Notes: generated by a model not told the origin, from the sequence alone. A stretch of 36,676 nt of DNA from Phycisphaerae bacterium (GCA_021736645.1 JAIPFM010000031.1:1-36676), one strand, 5' to 3'; positions 22,299 through 32,440 are shown, numbered from the stretch's first letter. Translations and numbers: made by a program.

Positions 22299-25200
22299 AT
22301 GCGAAATATCATCTTCCTTGTGCTGTGTATGACACCGGCTTTTGTGTTTGGCCAGGATGTGAATGTGCCTGTGCCTGAGGTACCTGCGCCCGAGGTGGAC
22401 GAGGTGTTTTTGACAGGACGTCTCGAGGGGGCGCAACTGGCCTTGGTCATTGAATGTGAGGTCGTGACCACGCGCGCGAATCAGTCCGTGGTCCTGGTGC
22501 AGGGTGAGGCCGTGTGGCAGCCTGGTGAACAGGACAGCCGCGACGATTGGATGGCTTATGAGGCCGAAGCACACCAGTACACAGTGACATGGCCCAAGGC
22601 CGGGCGTCATACACTGAGACGAGAGTTCATGGTGCAGTCTGTGGCAGAGGCAGGCCGCGGCACGTATCAGGCGGTCGTGCAGGTGGTGCCTGCCCGGGTG
22701 CGTCACATAGAACTGGTCCTGGACCGCGCGGACCTGGATGTGGTCCTGCCCCAGGCCCTGCGTGTTGAGCGCACTCAAGATCAAGGGGATCAGGGCCAGG
22801 TGACACTCCGTGCGATTCTCGGGCCGCATGAGCCGTTGGTCGTGCAGTGGAAACCGCAGGTGGCGCTGGACCATGCCAAACTGGTGTCGTCCTGTCAGGT
22901 CAACACGATTGTGTCGGTGCGCTCCGGCCTGCTCCATCTGGACACGATGTTCGAGTATCAGGTGGCTCAAGGACGTTTGGAATCCCTGTTGTTTACCGTG
23001 CCGAGCGGCCTGCGTGTCACGGCCCTGACCGGGGAGTCTCTGCGCACCTGGCGTCTGGAGTCCGGTCAGTTGACCCTTGAATTGAGCCGGGCCCAGGACA
23101 CGGCCTATCAGGTGCATATCCAGGCAGAAGCCGGCGCAGAGGCCTTGCCGGCAGAGGTCAATGTGCCGGCCATTACGCCTGTCGGCGGTGTGCGCACGAG
23201 CGGGTATCTGGCTGTGGGCACGAGCAGCGCGCTGCAGCTCGTGGTCAAGGAGGCGACCGGTCTGACCCAGATCGATGGCGCGGAGTTTCCACGGGTGCAG
23301 GCAGACGCACGACCTGTGCCCCAGGGTAAGGTGTTTTTCTATGCCCACGCCGGACCCGAGTATGAACTGTGTCTGGCCGTGGATGATATTGTGCCCAGCT
23401 TTGATGTGAGTACGCGCGTGGTGACCCTGCTCAAGGAGGATGACTGGATCGTGGAGGCCAACCTGGAGCTCGATGTGCGGGACGCGCCCTTGACGAGTCT
23501 GGACGTGCGCGTGCCTGCCGGTCTGATGGTGGCCACTGTGCAGGGCACACAGGTCGAGGACTATCACCTGTCTGAACCCACGGATGGGGCCGCAGCCAGG
23601 ACCGTGACCGTGACATTCGGCCAGCCCGTGATGGGCCGTGTCCTGGTGGGGCTGCGTCTGGAACTGGGACGCGGGCCTCTGGACCAGACCCTCGTCCTGG
23701 ATGCGCTGGACGTCACAGGGGCCAAGACGCAGCGGGGGTATGTGCTGGTGGCTGTAGACGAAGGCATTGATCTGACGGAACCTGCCGTCACCAACCTGCG
23801 TCAGGTGCACACGGCCTCTGTGCCCATGCGTGTGGCTCAGGCCGAGTTTGCCTATCGTTTTCGTGAGGCCGACTGGCAGGTGACCCTGTCGGCCCGTCAC
23901 AAGCCTGCGGGCCTGCGTGTGCAGGTCTTTCATCTGCAGTCCATTGGGGAGGCCATGGCCTACGGATCCGCCGTGGTGAACTGCATGATCACAGGGTCGC
24001 CCGTGAATGAATTCCGGTTCGAGTTGCCTGCGGGCCTGGACAACATCGAGTTTGTGGGCCATGATGTGCGGCGTTTTGAGAAGCAGGGCAGTCTCTGGGT
24101 GGTGACACTTTCTCGCAAGGTCCTGGGGCAGTACAATCTGGCCGTCACCTACACGCAGTCCTATGGCCGGGATGAGCCGATCCGGCTCGGGGCACTTCAG
24201 TGCGTGGGGGTCCAGTCGCAGACCGGCACGGTGGTGGTCACGAGCTTCCTGGACCTGCGCCTGGCCCTGAACAGTAACCAGGGGCTCGTGCCTGTGGCCC
24301 TGGATGAACTGCCTGCGCACGTGCGCATGCTGTGCCACAGTCCGATCCTCACGGCATACAAATACATGGGTGACACGCACCAGGCCTCTCTGACGATCGA
24401 TCCGTATGAGCGGGGCAGGCTGCTGCCCGTGGTGCTGGACATGGCGTCACACCAGACCGAACTGGTGGTGAGCCCGGAGCACCGCATTGAGTCCGTGACC
24501 AAGGTGAGATACAAGCTCAAAAACACTACAGGGCAGTTTCTGTCCCTGGCCATGCCCAAGGAGGCACGTGTGTGGAGCGTGTCCGAAATCGATGACCAGG
24601 GCCGGGCCACGCGTCTGGCCGTGTCACACGATCAGGCCACGGGCCGCCTTCTGGTCCCCCTGGAGCGACAGGTCAATCCCAATGATCCCATGACCATTGA
24701 ATTACAGTATGGACGCGTGCATGCCAAGGCCTCGGGCACCTCCTTGCTTCTGCAGGCCCCGGCCAGTGCCGTGCCCATGACCTATGCCAACTGGCAGGTG
24801 ACACTGCCCGAGGACTGGGTCATGCAAAACATTCGCGGAAACATGCGCGTGCAGGGTGAGCGTCAGACGCCCGTGTCTCTGGCCCGGTTGTGTGTGCGAC
24901 TCATGGACCTCTGGGGTCGTGGCGCGGCACAGGCGATCCATCGTGTCGCAGCCTGGGTGATCGTGGGTGTGTGCGCGGTTGTGGCAGGGTTGGGCCTGAT
25001 CCTTGGCAGGGCCTGGGCCAGACGCCTGATCCTGGCCACGGTGCTGGGCGTGCTGGTGTGGCTGGGCATTGAGGCTGCGGCAAGCGGCCGGATGACGGCC
25101 CCGGCCCCTGTCACGACGATGAACTTCGTGCATGCCGTCCATGTGGATCCGAATCAGGCCCTGGAGATTCAGGCAATCCTGGTGCCTGCCTGGCGACAGA

Positions 25201-28200
25201 ATCTGGCTGTGATCCCTGTGTTGCTGTCCGTTCTGGTGGTGGTTGCAGCCTGCGCAATCGCATGGAAAGTGACCGCCTTGAGAGGGGGGGCGTTGGCCGT
25301 GGTGCTGGCGGTCGGCGTGTTGGAAGCGGCCAAGATTCCGACCGCCTGGCCGGTCTTGATGCATCTCTTGACCTGGGCAGGCCCGGTGATTCTGTGCGCA
25401 TGGGCCCTGATTCGAGGATTGATTGGCAGAGCCGGCGCGGCCGTTGCGATGGCCCTTGGGGTTGTCCTGATGAGCGGTTGTACCGGGGGGGGGCTGCCTA
25501 CAGGGGTGCCAAGGCGCACGCCCATCGAGACACTGGCCATGGACGTCCATGTCGGGGATGACATGGGGGTGACAGTCCGCATGCGTGTGCGCAGCCAGGG
25601 CCCCTGTGCTGTGCCGCTGCTGGCAGACAGGGCGGTGCTGGTCGAGTCTTCGGATTGGACCGTGGTCCCGGAACAGGGGAGACACGTACTCAAGATCGAC
25701 AAGCCCGGGCTGCATGATGTGACACTGCGTTTTCTGACGCCGCTGCCCCAGGCTGATGAGGCCCTGGTGACCGCGTTCGAGTGGCCCATGCCGGTGGCCC
25801 TGACCAATCGCATCAGCCTGACCGTGGCCGATCCCAATGTGGTAATCGAGGCCCCCGGGGCCGTGGCCGTGACTCATCCGGACGCCCCCCAGGGCGTGAC
25901 CCTGGAGGCCCTGTTTGCACCGGGGAGCCCAGTGCGTTTTGCCTGGCGTCCCAGGCAGCGAAGTGCCGCGCAGGAGACGGTGCGTTTCTACGCGCAGGAC
26001 TCGGCCGTGGCAGTGGTGACTTCCGGACTGGTGCGCGTGCATCATCGTGTGACCCTGCAGATCGCCCAGGGCCAGGTGACTGCCTTGTCGCTGGGCATGA
26101 TGCCGGGCCATACGGTCACGACGGTGACCGGCCAGGCCGTGGGCGCGTGGCGGTTTGATCCAGGGACGCACCAGGTGGAAGTGCGTCTGCTCACCCCCAT
26201 GACCGGTCAATACAGCCTCGATGTGGTGACACAGTCGGCCAATGCCTCCGTGCCCTATGAGATTCAATGGCAGCCCATGGTCGTGCAGCAGGCCCAGACG
26301 CAGCACAGTTTCCTGGCCGTGGCGCCGGACAATACCGTGCAGGTGCGTGTGGACGGGCAGGTGCCTGCCATGAACACGGCGGACTTTATACGCGACAATT
26401 CAGCCTTGATCCAGGCCTGCCAGGGCATGAAGTCCGAGCAGGTGACACAGGCCTTTCGATTCGGACCGGGAGCGTCGGTGGTGTCAGGTCGCGTGTTTGC
26501 CGTGCAGCCTGAGTTGCGCAGTCAGGAAACCGCCCGGTTTAATGTGGAAGATGAGCGTCTGGTGTACAACAGCCAGTGGGACATTGACATCACCAAGGCC
26601 GGTCGGTTTGGGTTTGACATGCAGATCCCCGAGGGATTTGATATTGACACGCTCACCGCCGAGCTGGTCAGTCACTGGGATGAGTCTCAGGAGGCAGGGC
26701 CGCGTACGGTGCGTGTGCATTTCAAGCGTCAGGTCCTGGGCAGAGTCCAGGTGAATCTGGCCCTCAGTCAACCTGTGGCTTCCATACCCACGCAATTGGC
26801 CGTGCCGCAGGTGCGCGTGGTCGGGGCCCTCAAGCACACGGGCCAGTTGCTCGTGGGCGCCGTGCAGGGCGTGCGTGTCTCAGTGTCGACGCGTGAGGGT
26901 GTCAGCGAGATCAATCCCAGGGAACTCGGGGTGGAGACCCCCGACACCCTGGCGTTTCGATTGCTGCGTCCGGACTGGAGTCTGGATCTCAAGACAGAGC
27001 AGATTCAACCCCGCATCACGGTGGAAGGCCTGCATCATGTCAAGGTGACAGACGGTCTCGTACATCATCAGCACTTTCTGCGATATCAGCTCCTGCATGC
27101 CGGCGTCAAGACCTTTACCCTGACCCTGCCCCGAGAGGCCACGGGCGTGACACTTCTGGGCCCGGGCATGGCCCGGCGCGAACAGGTGGACCCCAATACC
27201 TGGCGTGTTGAACTGACTCAGAAGGTCTACGATCGTCCGTATCAGTTGACTGTGGCGTATGACACAAGCTACGCGCGTGACGCCAATGGCGTGCGTGTGG
27301 CTCCGGTGCTGTGTCAGGGTGTGGATCTTCAACAGGGGTATGTGGTGGTGTTTGCCGGGGATCGTGTGGAACTCTCGGCTAACATGCAGACCCCTTCATG
27401 GCGTCCCGCAGACCCGCGCAGTATTCCTGGCGTGTTTGGTGCAGGGGATCTGTCCAATGCTGCCATGTGCTACCGCAGCCTGTCAGCCACAGAGGCATTC
27501 ATGATCCAAACGAAACGTCATGCTGCCGCAGATCAGATCGGAGCCCAGGTCCTCAGCACGGAGATCTCCAGCGTACTCACAGAAACGGGGCAGGGTATCC
27601 ATCAGGTGCAGTTGCGGCTCAGTGTGTCCACGCGGCGTCACCTGCAGGTCCTGCTGCCGGACCCCTCTGAAGTGTGGACCCTGGCTGTGGACGGTCAGGC
27701 CGTGCAGCCGTCCATTCGTCTGGATCCCCAGTCTCGCAGACTCCTGCTCGTGCCCCTGCCCCAGCAGGGGGGGGATGAGGTCACCGTGTCACTCGTGTAC
27801 ATCACGGACGCGTCACTCGGAACCTGGTCCGGTTCCCATCAGGTGGTGGGGCCGCGATTTGATCTGCCCCTGGAAAACATTCAATGGCAGGTGTACGTGC
27901 CAGAAGGCCATGCCTATCGGCAGTTTGGCGGGACCCTGGCCTTTGACGCGTCTCATGCGCCTGACGCCAGGGTCTATCAGTACTCCGTGGATACGTATGA
28001 GCAGCAGGTCGTGCGCACAGAGCAGGATCACGAGCAGCTCGCGCAGCAGCAGCAGACCCTGGCCAAAAATCTCGCGCAGCAGGGCTTTCAGTCCGCCGCA
28101 CGCAGGGCCTTGTCCAAGGGGTACAATTTTTCCATGGGCAATCGTGCACTCAACGAAGACATCCGCGTGGATCTGGACAACCTCCTCAAGCAGCAGGTCA

Positions 28201-28706
28201 AGGTCGGCCTCGTCAATGCGAGGGAGGCCTTGAACGCGCAGTCGTCAAGCATGGCAGGCCTGCAGGACGGACAGGACTTTTTCTTCAGCGCCAAACAGGC
28301 CCAAAACCTGGAAGGTACGCTCGGTCAGGCAGACAATGACAACCTCAACCTCATTACCCAACGCATCATTCAAACCCAGCAGGCTGCTCAGGGCTCTGCC
28401 GCACAGCTCCAGATCGCGCTGCCGACCTGCGGCCAGTTGCTCAGCTTCACCAGCCCCCTGCTCGTGGATCCCATGGCGGACATGACCGTCTCGTTCCACA
28501 TCGCACCCAAGGCCAGCCGTGGCACAGATTACAGCCTGGCCTGCGCCTTGGCCATGTGTGTGGGGATCCTGGGCGCGGGCTTCGGATTGATCCGCCTGGT
28601 ACGCTGGTCTGCGGCCGTAAAAAAGGGCGAGGCACAAGCCCCTCAGTCCCCTGAGCCGGTTTCACCGAGTCATGAAGGGCAGGTCTCTTCGGAGGAGTTG
28701 ATCTAG
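22299..28706 (+). CDS. giant exported protein with internal duplication, membrane block and lipobox
   Basis: The product is 2135 residues. ATG 22299 has AAGAGG 5 bases upstream. A signal peptide lies at residues 1-19 (ending FVFGQ). Two beta-rich halves are homologous with an offset of about 1035 residues: VTALTGESLRTWRL (240) matches VTTVTGQAVGAWRF (1273), and LAVTYTQSYGRDE (614) matches LTVAYDTSYARDA (1650). Between them, residues about 875-1060, are roughly five membrane segments ending in a lipobox-like LMSGC with C1061. After the second half come a Gln-rich helical, possibly coiled-coil segment (about 1900-1985) and a final membrane helix near 2085-2110 with a short charged tail. I recognise no named family. 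Position behind the sigma and VWA genes suggests a shared envelope function. Confidence 0.85.
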   Translation: MRNIIFLVLCMTPAFVFGQDVNVPVPEVPAPEVDEVFLTGRLEGAQLALVIECEVVTTRANQSVVLVQGEAVWQPGEQDSRDDWMAYEAEAHQYTVTWPKAGRHTLRREFMVQSVAEAGRGTYQAVVQVVPARVRHIELVLDRADLDVVLPQALRVERTQDQGDQGQVTLRAILGPHEPLVVQWKPQVALDHAKLVSSCQVNTIVSVRSGLLHLDTMFEYQVAQGRLESLLFTVPSGLRVTALTGESLRTWRLESGQLTLELSRAQDTAYQVHIQAEAGAEALPAEVNVPAITPVGGVRTSGYLAVGTSSALQLVVKEATGLTQIDGAEFPRVQADARPVPQGKVFFYAHAGPEYELCLAVDDIVPSFDVSTRVVTLLKEDDWIVEANLELDVRDAPLTSLDVRVPAGLMVATVQGTQVEDYHLSEPTDGAAARTVTVTFGQPVMGRVLVGLRLELGRGPLDQTLVLDALDVTGAKTQRGYVLVAVDEGIDLTEPAVTNLRQVHTASVPMRVAQAEFAYRFREADWQVTLSARHKPAGLRVQVFHLQSIGEAMAYGSAVVNCMITGSPVNEFRFELPAGLDNIEFVGHDVRRFEKQGSLWVVTLSRKVLGQYNLAVTYTQSYGRDEPIRLGALQCVGVQSQTGTVVVTSFLDLRLALNSNQGLVPVALDELPAHVRMLCHSPILTAYKYMGDTHQASLTIDPYERGRLLPVVLDMASHQTELVVSPEHRIESVTKVRYKLKNTTGQFLSLAMPKEARVWSVSEIDDQGRATRLAVSHDQATGRLLVPLERQVNPNDPMTIELQYGRVHAKASGTSLLLQAPASAVPMTYANWQVTLPEDWVMQNIRGNMRVQGERQTPVSLARLCVRLMDLWGRGAAQAIHRVAAWVIVGVCAVVAGLGLILGRAWARRLILATVLGVLVWLGIEAAASGRMTAPAPVTTMNFVHAVHVDPNQALEIQAILVPAWRQNLAVIPVLLSVLVVVAACAIAWKVTALRGGALAVVLAVGVLEAAKIPTAWPVLMHLLTWAGPVILCAWALIRGLIGRAGAAVAMALGVVLMSGCTGGGLPTGVPRRTPIETLAMDVHVGDDMGVTVRMRVRSQGPCAVPLLADRAVLVESSDWTVVPEQGRHVLKIDKPGLHDVTLRFLTPLPQADEALVTAFEWPMPVALTNRISLTVADPNVVIEAPGAVAVTHPDAPQGVTLEALFAPGSPVRFAWRPRQRSAAQETVRFYAQDSAVAVVTSGLVRVHHRVTLQIAQGQVTALSLGMMPGHTVTTVTGQAVGAWRFDPGTHQVEVRLLTPMTGQYSLDVVTQSANASVPYEIQWQPMVVQQAQTQHSFLAVAPDNTVQVRVDGQVPAMNTADFIRDNSALIQACQGMKSEQVTQAFRFGPGASVVSGRVFAVQPELRSQETARFNVEDERLVYNSQWDIDITKAGRFGFDMQIPEGFDIDTLTAELVSHWDESQEAGPRTVRVHFKRQVLGRVQVNLALSQPVASIPTQLAVPQVRVVGALKHTGQLLVGAVQGVRVSVSTREGVSEINPRELGVETPDTLAFRLLRPDWSLDLKTEQIQPRITVEGLHHVKVTDGLVHHQHFLRYQLLHAGVKTFTLTLPREATGVTLLGPGMARREQVDPNTWRVELTQKVYDRPYQLTVAYDTSYARDANGVRVAPVLCQGVDLQQGYVVVFAGDRVELSANMQTPSWRPADPRSIPGVFGAGDLSNAAMCYRSLSATEAFMIQTKRHAAADQIGAQVLSTEISSVLTETGQGIHQVQLRLSVSTRRHLQVLLPDPSEVWTLAVDGQAVQPSIRLDPQSRRLLLVPLPQQGGDEVTVSLVYITDASLGTWSGSHQVVGPRFDLPLENIQWQVYVPEGHAYRQFGGTLAFDASHAPDARVYQYSVDTYEQQVVRTEQDHEQLAQQQQTLAKNLAQQGFQSAARRALSKGYNFSMGNRALNEDIRVDLDNLLKQQVKVGLVNAREALNAQSSSMAGLQDGQDFFFSAKQAQNLEGTLGQADNDNLNLITQRIIQTQQAAQGSAAQLQIALPTCGQLLSFTSPLLVDPMADMTVSFHIAPKASRGTDYSLACALAMCVGILGAGFGLIRLVRWSAAVKKGEAQAPQSPEPVSPSHEGQVSSEELI

Positions 28707-28786
28707 TCGGCCCGGGAGGCGTCTGCTCTGATATCCATTTCTTTTGTAACAAATGACAGCCGGTGTTCGTCTATAGAACAAAGCTA

Positions 28787-28817
28787 TTGAGGGCTTTATG
28801 GCTTTTTTTGCCCTCAA
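28787..28817 (+). terminator. hairpin TTGAGGGC / GCCCTCAA after the giant gene
   Basis: Perfect 8-base arms (28787-28794 and 28810-28817) enclose a 15-base loop with a T7 run, 81 bases after the stop codon. The T-run is in the loop rather than after the stem, so terminator strength is uncertain. Confidence 0.45.
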
Positions 28818-28880
28818 GGCAGGTTTTGTGTGTTTCCAGGACGCGGCCCTGCACTCGATTCGTCTGTGTTGCCCTGTGAT

Positions 28881-28910
28881 TTGACGAAAGCGGCTTGAAT
28901 TTGTTAGAAT
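28881..28910 (+). promoter_or_regulatory. candidate sigma-70 promoter for the CotH gene
   Basis: TTGACG (28881-28886), an 18-base spacer and TAGAAT (28905-28910) resemble the -35 and -10 consensus. They lie 62 bases upstream of the CotH start in an otherwise empty gap. Confidence 0.5.
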
Positions 28911-28972
28911 TGACACCACGAAATCGGTTGTGTGTTACAGACCATGCGGATCAATAAGGAGGAGCCCTGACC

Positions 28973-31900
28973 ATGCATCAGTCCAGAATTATGCCCACGA
29001 TTGTGTTTATGGCGGTGATTGGCTGCATTCAGGGAGGCGCTTCGGCCTCTCTGTTGATCAATGAGGTCATGGCCTCCAATGCCACGACACTGGCAGATGC
29101 CCAGGGCCAGTACGATGACTGGATCGAACTGGTCAATACGTCTGATCATGCCGTGGATGTGGGCGGTATGTACCTGACTGATGACGAAAATAATCCAACC
29201 ATGTGGCGTTTTCCATTGGACCAGGCGTCAGTGACCACACTGGCGGCCCATGGCTACCTGGTCGTGTGGATGGATTCAGACAGCGACATGGAGGGGGGGC
29301 TGCACGCGGGCTTCAAGCTGAGTGCCCAGGGCGACACTGTGGCCCTGTTTGCAGACGATGGTGTCACGCTCTTGGATCAGATCAGTTTTGGGGCGCAAGA
29401 CCCGGATATCGCCATAGGGCGTTTCCCGGATGGCGGTCTGCCATGGACCCGGATAGGCATGCCCACACCCGGGTCAGAAAACATCAAGGCGTACTTGGGA
29501 TTCGTGGAAGCGGTCAGCGTCAGCCTGGAACGGGGCTTCTATGATGAGCCTATCTCAATTGCCTTATCCACACCCACGGAAGGGGCCACCATTCTGTATA
29601 CCCTGGATGGCAGGAATCCCGGCATCTCGACTGTGGGGCGTTATGAACAGGTGATAGGAGACACGTATGATGGGCCCATTCCAATCTCCACCACGACCTG
29701 TCTCAGGGCCGCGGCTGTCAAGCCGGACTGGCAGCCCAGTCGGTCGGTCAGCCATACCTACTTCTTTCTGGCAGACGTGGCCAAACAGCCCATCTTTCCC
29801 AGGGGCTTTCCCCTGGCCTGGGAGTCAGTGTCGGCTGATTATGAAATGGACCCGGACATCGTGAATGATCCTCAGTACAGGGACCGGATTGTCACGGCAT
29901 TGGAGTCTTTGCCCTCCATGTCGGTTGTGATGAATGTGGAGGATATGTTCGGGACCAGGGGGATCTACGCGCACCCGGAAGCGGGCGGGGTCACCTGGGA
30001 ACGGCCGGCCTCCGTGGAACTGGCCTATGCGCACGGTCAACCGGGATTTCAGATAGACTGCGGTATTCGTATCCAGGGCGGGGCGTTTCGAAGTGCCGGC
30101 GCCTCACCCAAACATTCCTTCCGGCTCCTCTTCAAGGGTCTGTATGGCCCCACCAAATTGCGCTACCCTTTGTTCGGTGCCGGGGCTGCGCAGGAATTCG
30201 ATACAATCACACTCCGTGCCGGTGCCAATGACGGGTATGTCTGGAGCGGTGCAGGCACCACAGCGCAGTACGTGCGGGATCAGTTTATGCGCGACCTTCA
30301 GCGTGATACGGGTCAGGCGTCACCGCACGGCCTCTTTGTCCATCTCTATGTGAACGGTCTGTACTGGGGCCTGTACAATCCCGTGGAACGACCGGACGAT
30401 GCGTTCTCTGCCAGTTACTACGGGGGGGAAAAAGAAGACTGGGATGTGTTCCGCCACAAGGGATTTTCCATCAACACAGGCAACGTGGACGCCCTGAACC
30501 AGATGCGTGCGCAGTGCGCGGCGGCTGCTGGTTCCCAGGAGGCCTATCAGCGTCTGCAGGGCAGGAATCCGGACGGCACACCGAATCCCGAGATACCACA
30601 TCTCCTGGACGTGCCCAATTATATTGACTACATGATTGTCAATTACTGGGGCGGCAACTGGGACTGGCCGTGGAACAACTACTGGCTGGCGCGCAATCGC
30701 ACGGCTGCCAGCACCGGGTTTAAATTCTACTGCTGGGATGCGGAGGATGTGCTGGAGAGTCCCAGATCCTACCTGACCATAGACAAGGTCAGTAATCCGG
30801 ATCCCACGGATGTGGGAGAGTTTCATGCGCAGCTCGTACGCAATCCTGAATACCGTCTGGCTTTTGCGGATCGTCTCCATCGTCTGTTCTTTGATGGGGG
30901 TATTCTGACGCCCGATCTCCTGGTTGAACGGTATGCCCGTCTGGCCGGTGACATTGAACTGGCCATGATCACGGAGTCCGCACGCTGGGGTGATCAGCAC
31001 TATGGCTCTCCCCTGTCACTGCCCGAATGGACCAGGATGCGCAACCAGATACTCCAAGTCTATCTGCCCCAGAGATCCGACATTGTGCTTGAGCAGTGCC
31101 GCCAGGCAGGGCTCTATCCCGACCTGGATGCCCCGGTCTTTTACGTGGATGGTACGCCTCAACTCGGCGGCCATGTCGCGACCACAGAAAGCCTGTCCAT
31201 GACCGGCGAGGGTGCCCTATGGTACACGCTGGACGGATCGGATCCGCGTCTCCCAGGCAAGACCGGGACACTGGAGCACAGCGTGATTCTGGAAGAGGGT
31301 GCCGCCAAGCGTGTCCTCGTACCCACGGCCCAGGTGGACAGCGCGTGGCAGGGCGGTCAATCCTTTGATGATGCCGACTGGTTGGCCGCTTCGGACGGCG
31401 TGGGGTATGAGTTGGGTGCCGGGTATGAGGACTACTTTACCACGGACCTGTTTGACCAGATGTTCTACATGAATGCCACCTGTTATATTCGCATCCCCTT
31501 TGAGCTCACCTCGGATCCCTCTCAATGGGCCAGCCTGGTGCTCAGGGTGCGCTACGATGACGGTTTTGTGGCCTATCTCAATGGTGTGGAGGTGGCCAGA
31601 GACAACGCCCCGGATGACCTCCGCTGGGATGCCGCGGCCACTGAGGCCCATGACGATGCGGCGGCTGTCAAGCTCCAGGAATTCAGTATCACGCCCTTTA
31701 CGTATGCCCTGATGCCCGGTGAGAATATCCTGGCCATTCACGCCCTCAACAATGAAAATGCCAGTACCGACTTTCTCTTTTCCGCGGAGATCGCCGGGGT
31801 CGAGGCTGCCTCCTTGAGCGGTGCAGGCATCGCCCCTTCGGCCATTCAATATGCCGGCCCCATGACCCTGTCAGAGAGCGGTCCTGTGGCTGCACGGGCC

Positions 31901-32413
31901 TTTTTCGGAAATGAATGGAGCCCCCTCAGCCAGGCTGTGTATGCAGTGGGGCCTGTGGCCGAAAATCTCCGAATTACAGAGGTCATGTACCATCCGAACA
32001 TTCCCAATACGGAATTTATCGAGCTCGTCAACATTGGCCCTGAATCGATTCACTTGAATCTGGTTCAGTTCACAAGCGGTATTGAGTTTGTCTTCCCCAG
32101 TGTCGAACTCGACCCCTATGAAGTCGTCCTGGTCGTGGAAGACAGGGCCGCCTTTGAGGATTACTACGGTCAGGATCTCAATGTGGCAGGTCAGTACAGC
32201 GGCAGTCTCAGCAATGGCGGCGAAAAGATTACCATTGAGGATGCCGCAGGTCAAGTGATCCAGAGCTTTGAGTACAACGATACCTGGTACCCCTCCACAG
32301 ACGGTGCAGAGTTCTCTCTGACCCTGATAAATCCCCTGGCCGATCCCAATGGCCTATCAGATAAATCCGCATGGCGTGTCAGTACGGTCTTGGGAGGCTC
32401 TCCCGGGTATTAG
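28973..32413 (+). CDS. secreted CotH kinase / lamin-tail domain surface protein
   Basis: The product is 1146 residues. ATG 28973 has GGAGGAG 8 bases upstream. A signal peptide ends near GGASASLL (residue 26). Domains in order: lamin-tail domain (LTD) at about 27-165 (LLINEVMASNATT); a chitobiase C-terminal-like beta domain at about 180-265 (ATILYTLDGRNPG); a CotH kinase-like domain at about 310-700 with CGIRIQGGAFRSAG, TLRAGANDGYVW, YWGLYNPVERPDDAF and FYCWDAEDV; a second chitobiase-like domain (LWYTLDGSDPR); a jelly-roll-like segment (YDDGFVAYLNGVEVARDN); and a second LTD at the C-terminus (RITEVMYHPNIPNTEFIELV). CotH phosphorylates spore-coat proteins in Bacillus; here an extracellular protein kinase or structural role is possible. 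No sorting signal (PEP-CTERM or LPxTG) is seen. Confidence 0.92.
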   Translation: MHQSRIMPTIVFMAVIGCIQGGASASLLINEVMASNATTLADAQGQYDDWIELVNTSDHAVDVGGMYLTDDENNPTMWRFPLDQASVTTLAAHGYLVVWMDSDSDMEGGLHAGFKLSAQGDTVALFADDGVTLLDQISFGAQDPDIAIGRFPDGGLPWTRIGMPTPGSENIKAYLGFVEAVSVSLERGFYDEPISIALSTPTEGATILYTLDGRNPGISTVGRYEQVIGDTYDGPIPISTTTCLRAAAVKPDWQPSRSVSHTYFFLADVAKQPIFPRGFPLAWESVSADYEMDPDIVNDPQYRDRIVTALESLPSMSVVMNVEDMFGTRGIYAHPEAGGVTWERPASVELAYAHGQPGFQIDCGIRIQGGAFRSAGASPKHSFRLLFKGLYGPTKLRYPLFGAGAAQEFDTITLRAGANDGYVWSGAGTTAQYVRDQFMRDLQRDTGQASPHGLFVHLYVNGLYWGLYNPVERPDDAFSASYYGGEKEDWDVFRHKGFSINTGNVDALNQMRAQCAAAAGSQEAYQRLQGRNPDGTPNPEIPHLLDVPNYIDYMIVNYWGGNWDWPWNNYWLARNRTAASTGFKFYCWDAEDVLESPRSYLTIDKVSNPDPTDVGEFHAQLVRNPEYRLAFADRLHRLFFDGGILTPDLLVERYARLAGDIELAMITESARWGDQHYGSPLSLPEWTRMRNQILQVYLPQRSDIVLEQCRQAGLYPDLDAPVFYVDGTPQLGGHVATTESLSMTGEGALWYTLDGSDPRLPGKTGTLEHSVILEEGAAKRVLVPTAQVDSAWQGGQSFDDADWLAASDGVGYELGAGYEDYFTTDLFDQMFYMNATCYIRIPFELTSDPSQWASLVLRVRYDDGFVAYLNGVEVARDNAPDDLRWDAAATEAHDDAAAVKLQEFSITPFTYALMPGENILAIHALNNENASTDFLFSAEIAGVEAASLSGAGIAPSAIQYAGPMTLSESGPVAARAFFGNEWSPLSQAVYAVGPVAENLRITEVMYHPNIPNTEFIELVNIGPESIHLNLVQFTSGIEFVFPSVELDPYEVVLVVEDRAAFEDYYGQDLNVAGQYSGSLSNGGEKITIEDAAGQVIQSFEYNDTWYPSTDGAEFSLTLINPLADPNGLSDKSAWRVSTVLGGSPGY

Positions 32414-32440
32414 AACCGGATACCGGCGTTATTGACCCGA

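Noticed and set aside
22233..24380. Minus-strand open frame of 715 codons
   Set aside because: It lies wholly antisense to the giant gene, is rich in His/Gln/Arg from reversed codons, and has no domain or ribosome binding site. It is a shadow of a high-GC gene.
24702..26306. Minus-strand open frame of 534 codons
   Set aside because: Same reasons: antisense to the giant gene with biased, repeat-like composition and no recognisable motif.
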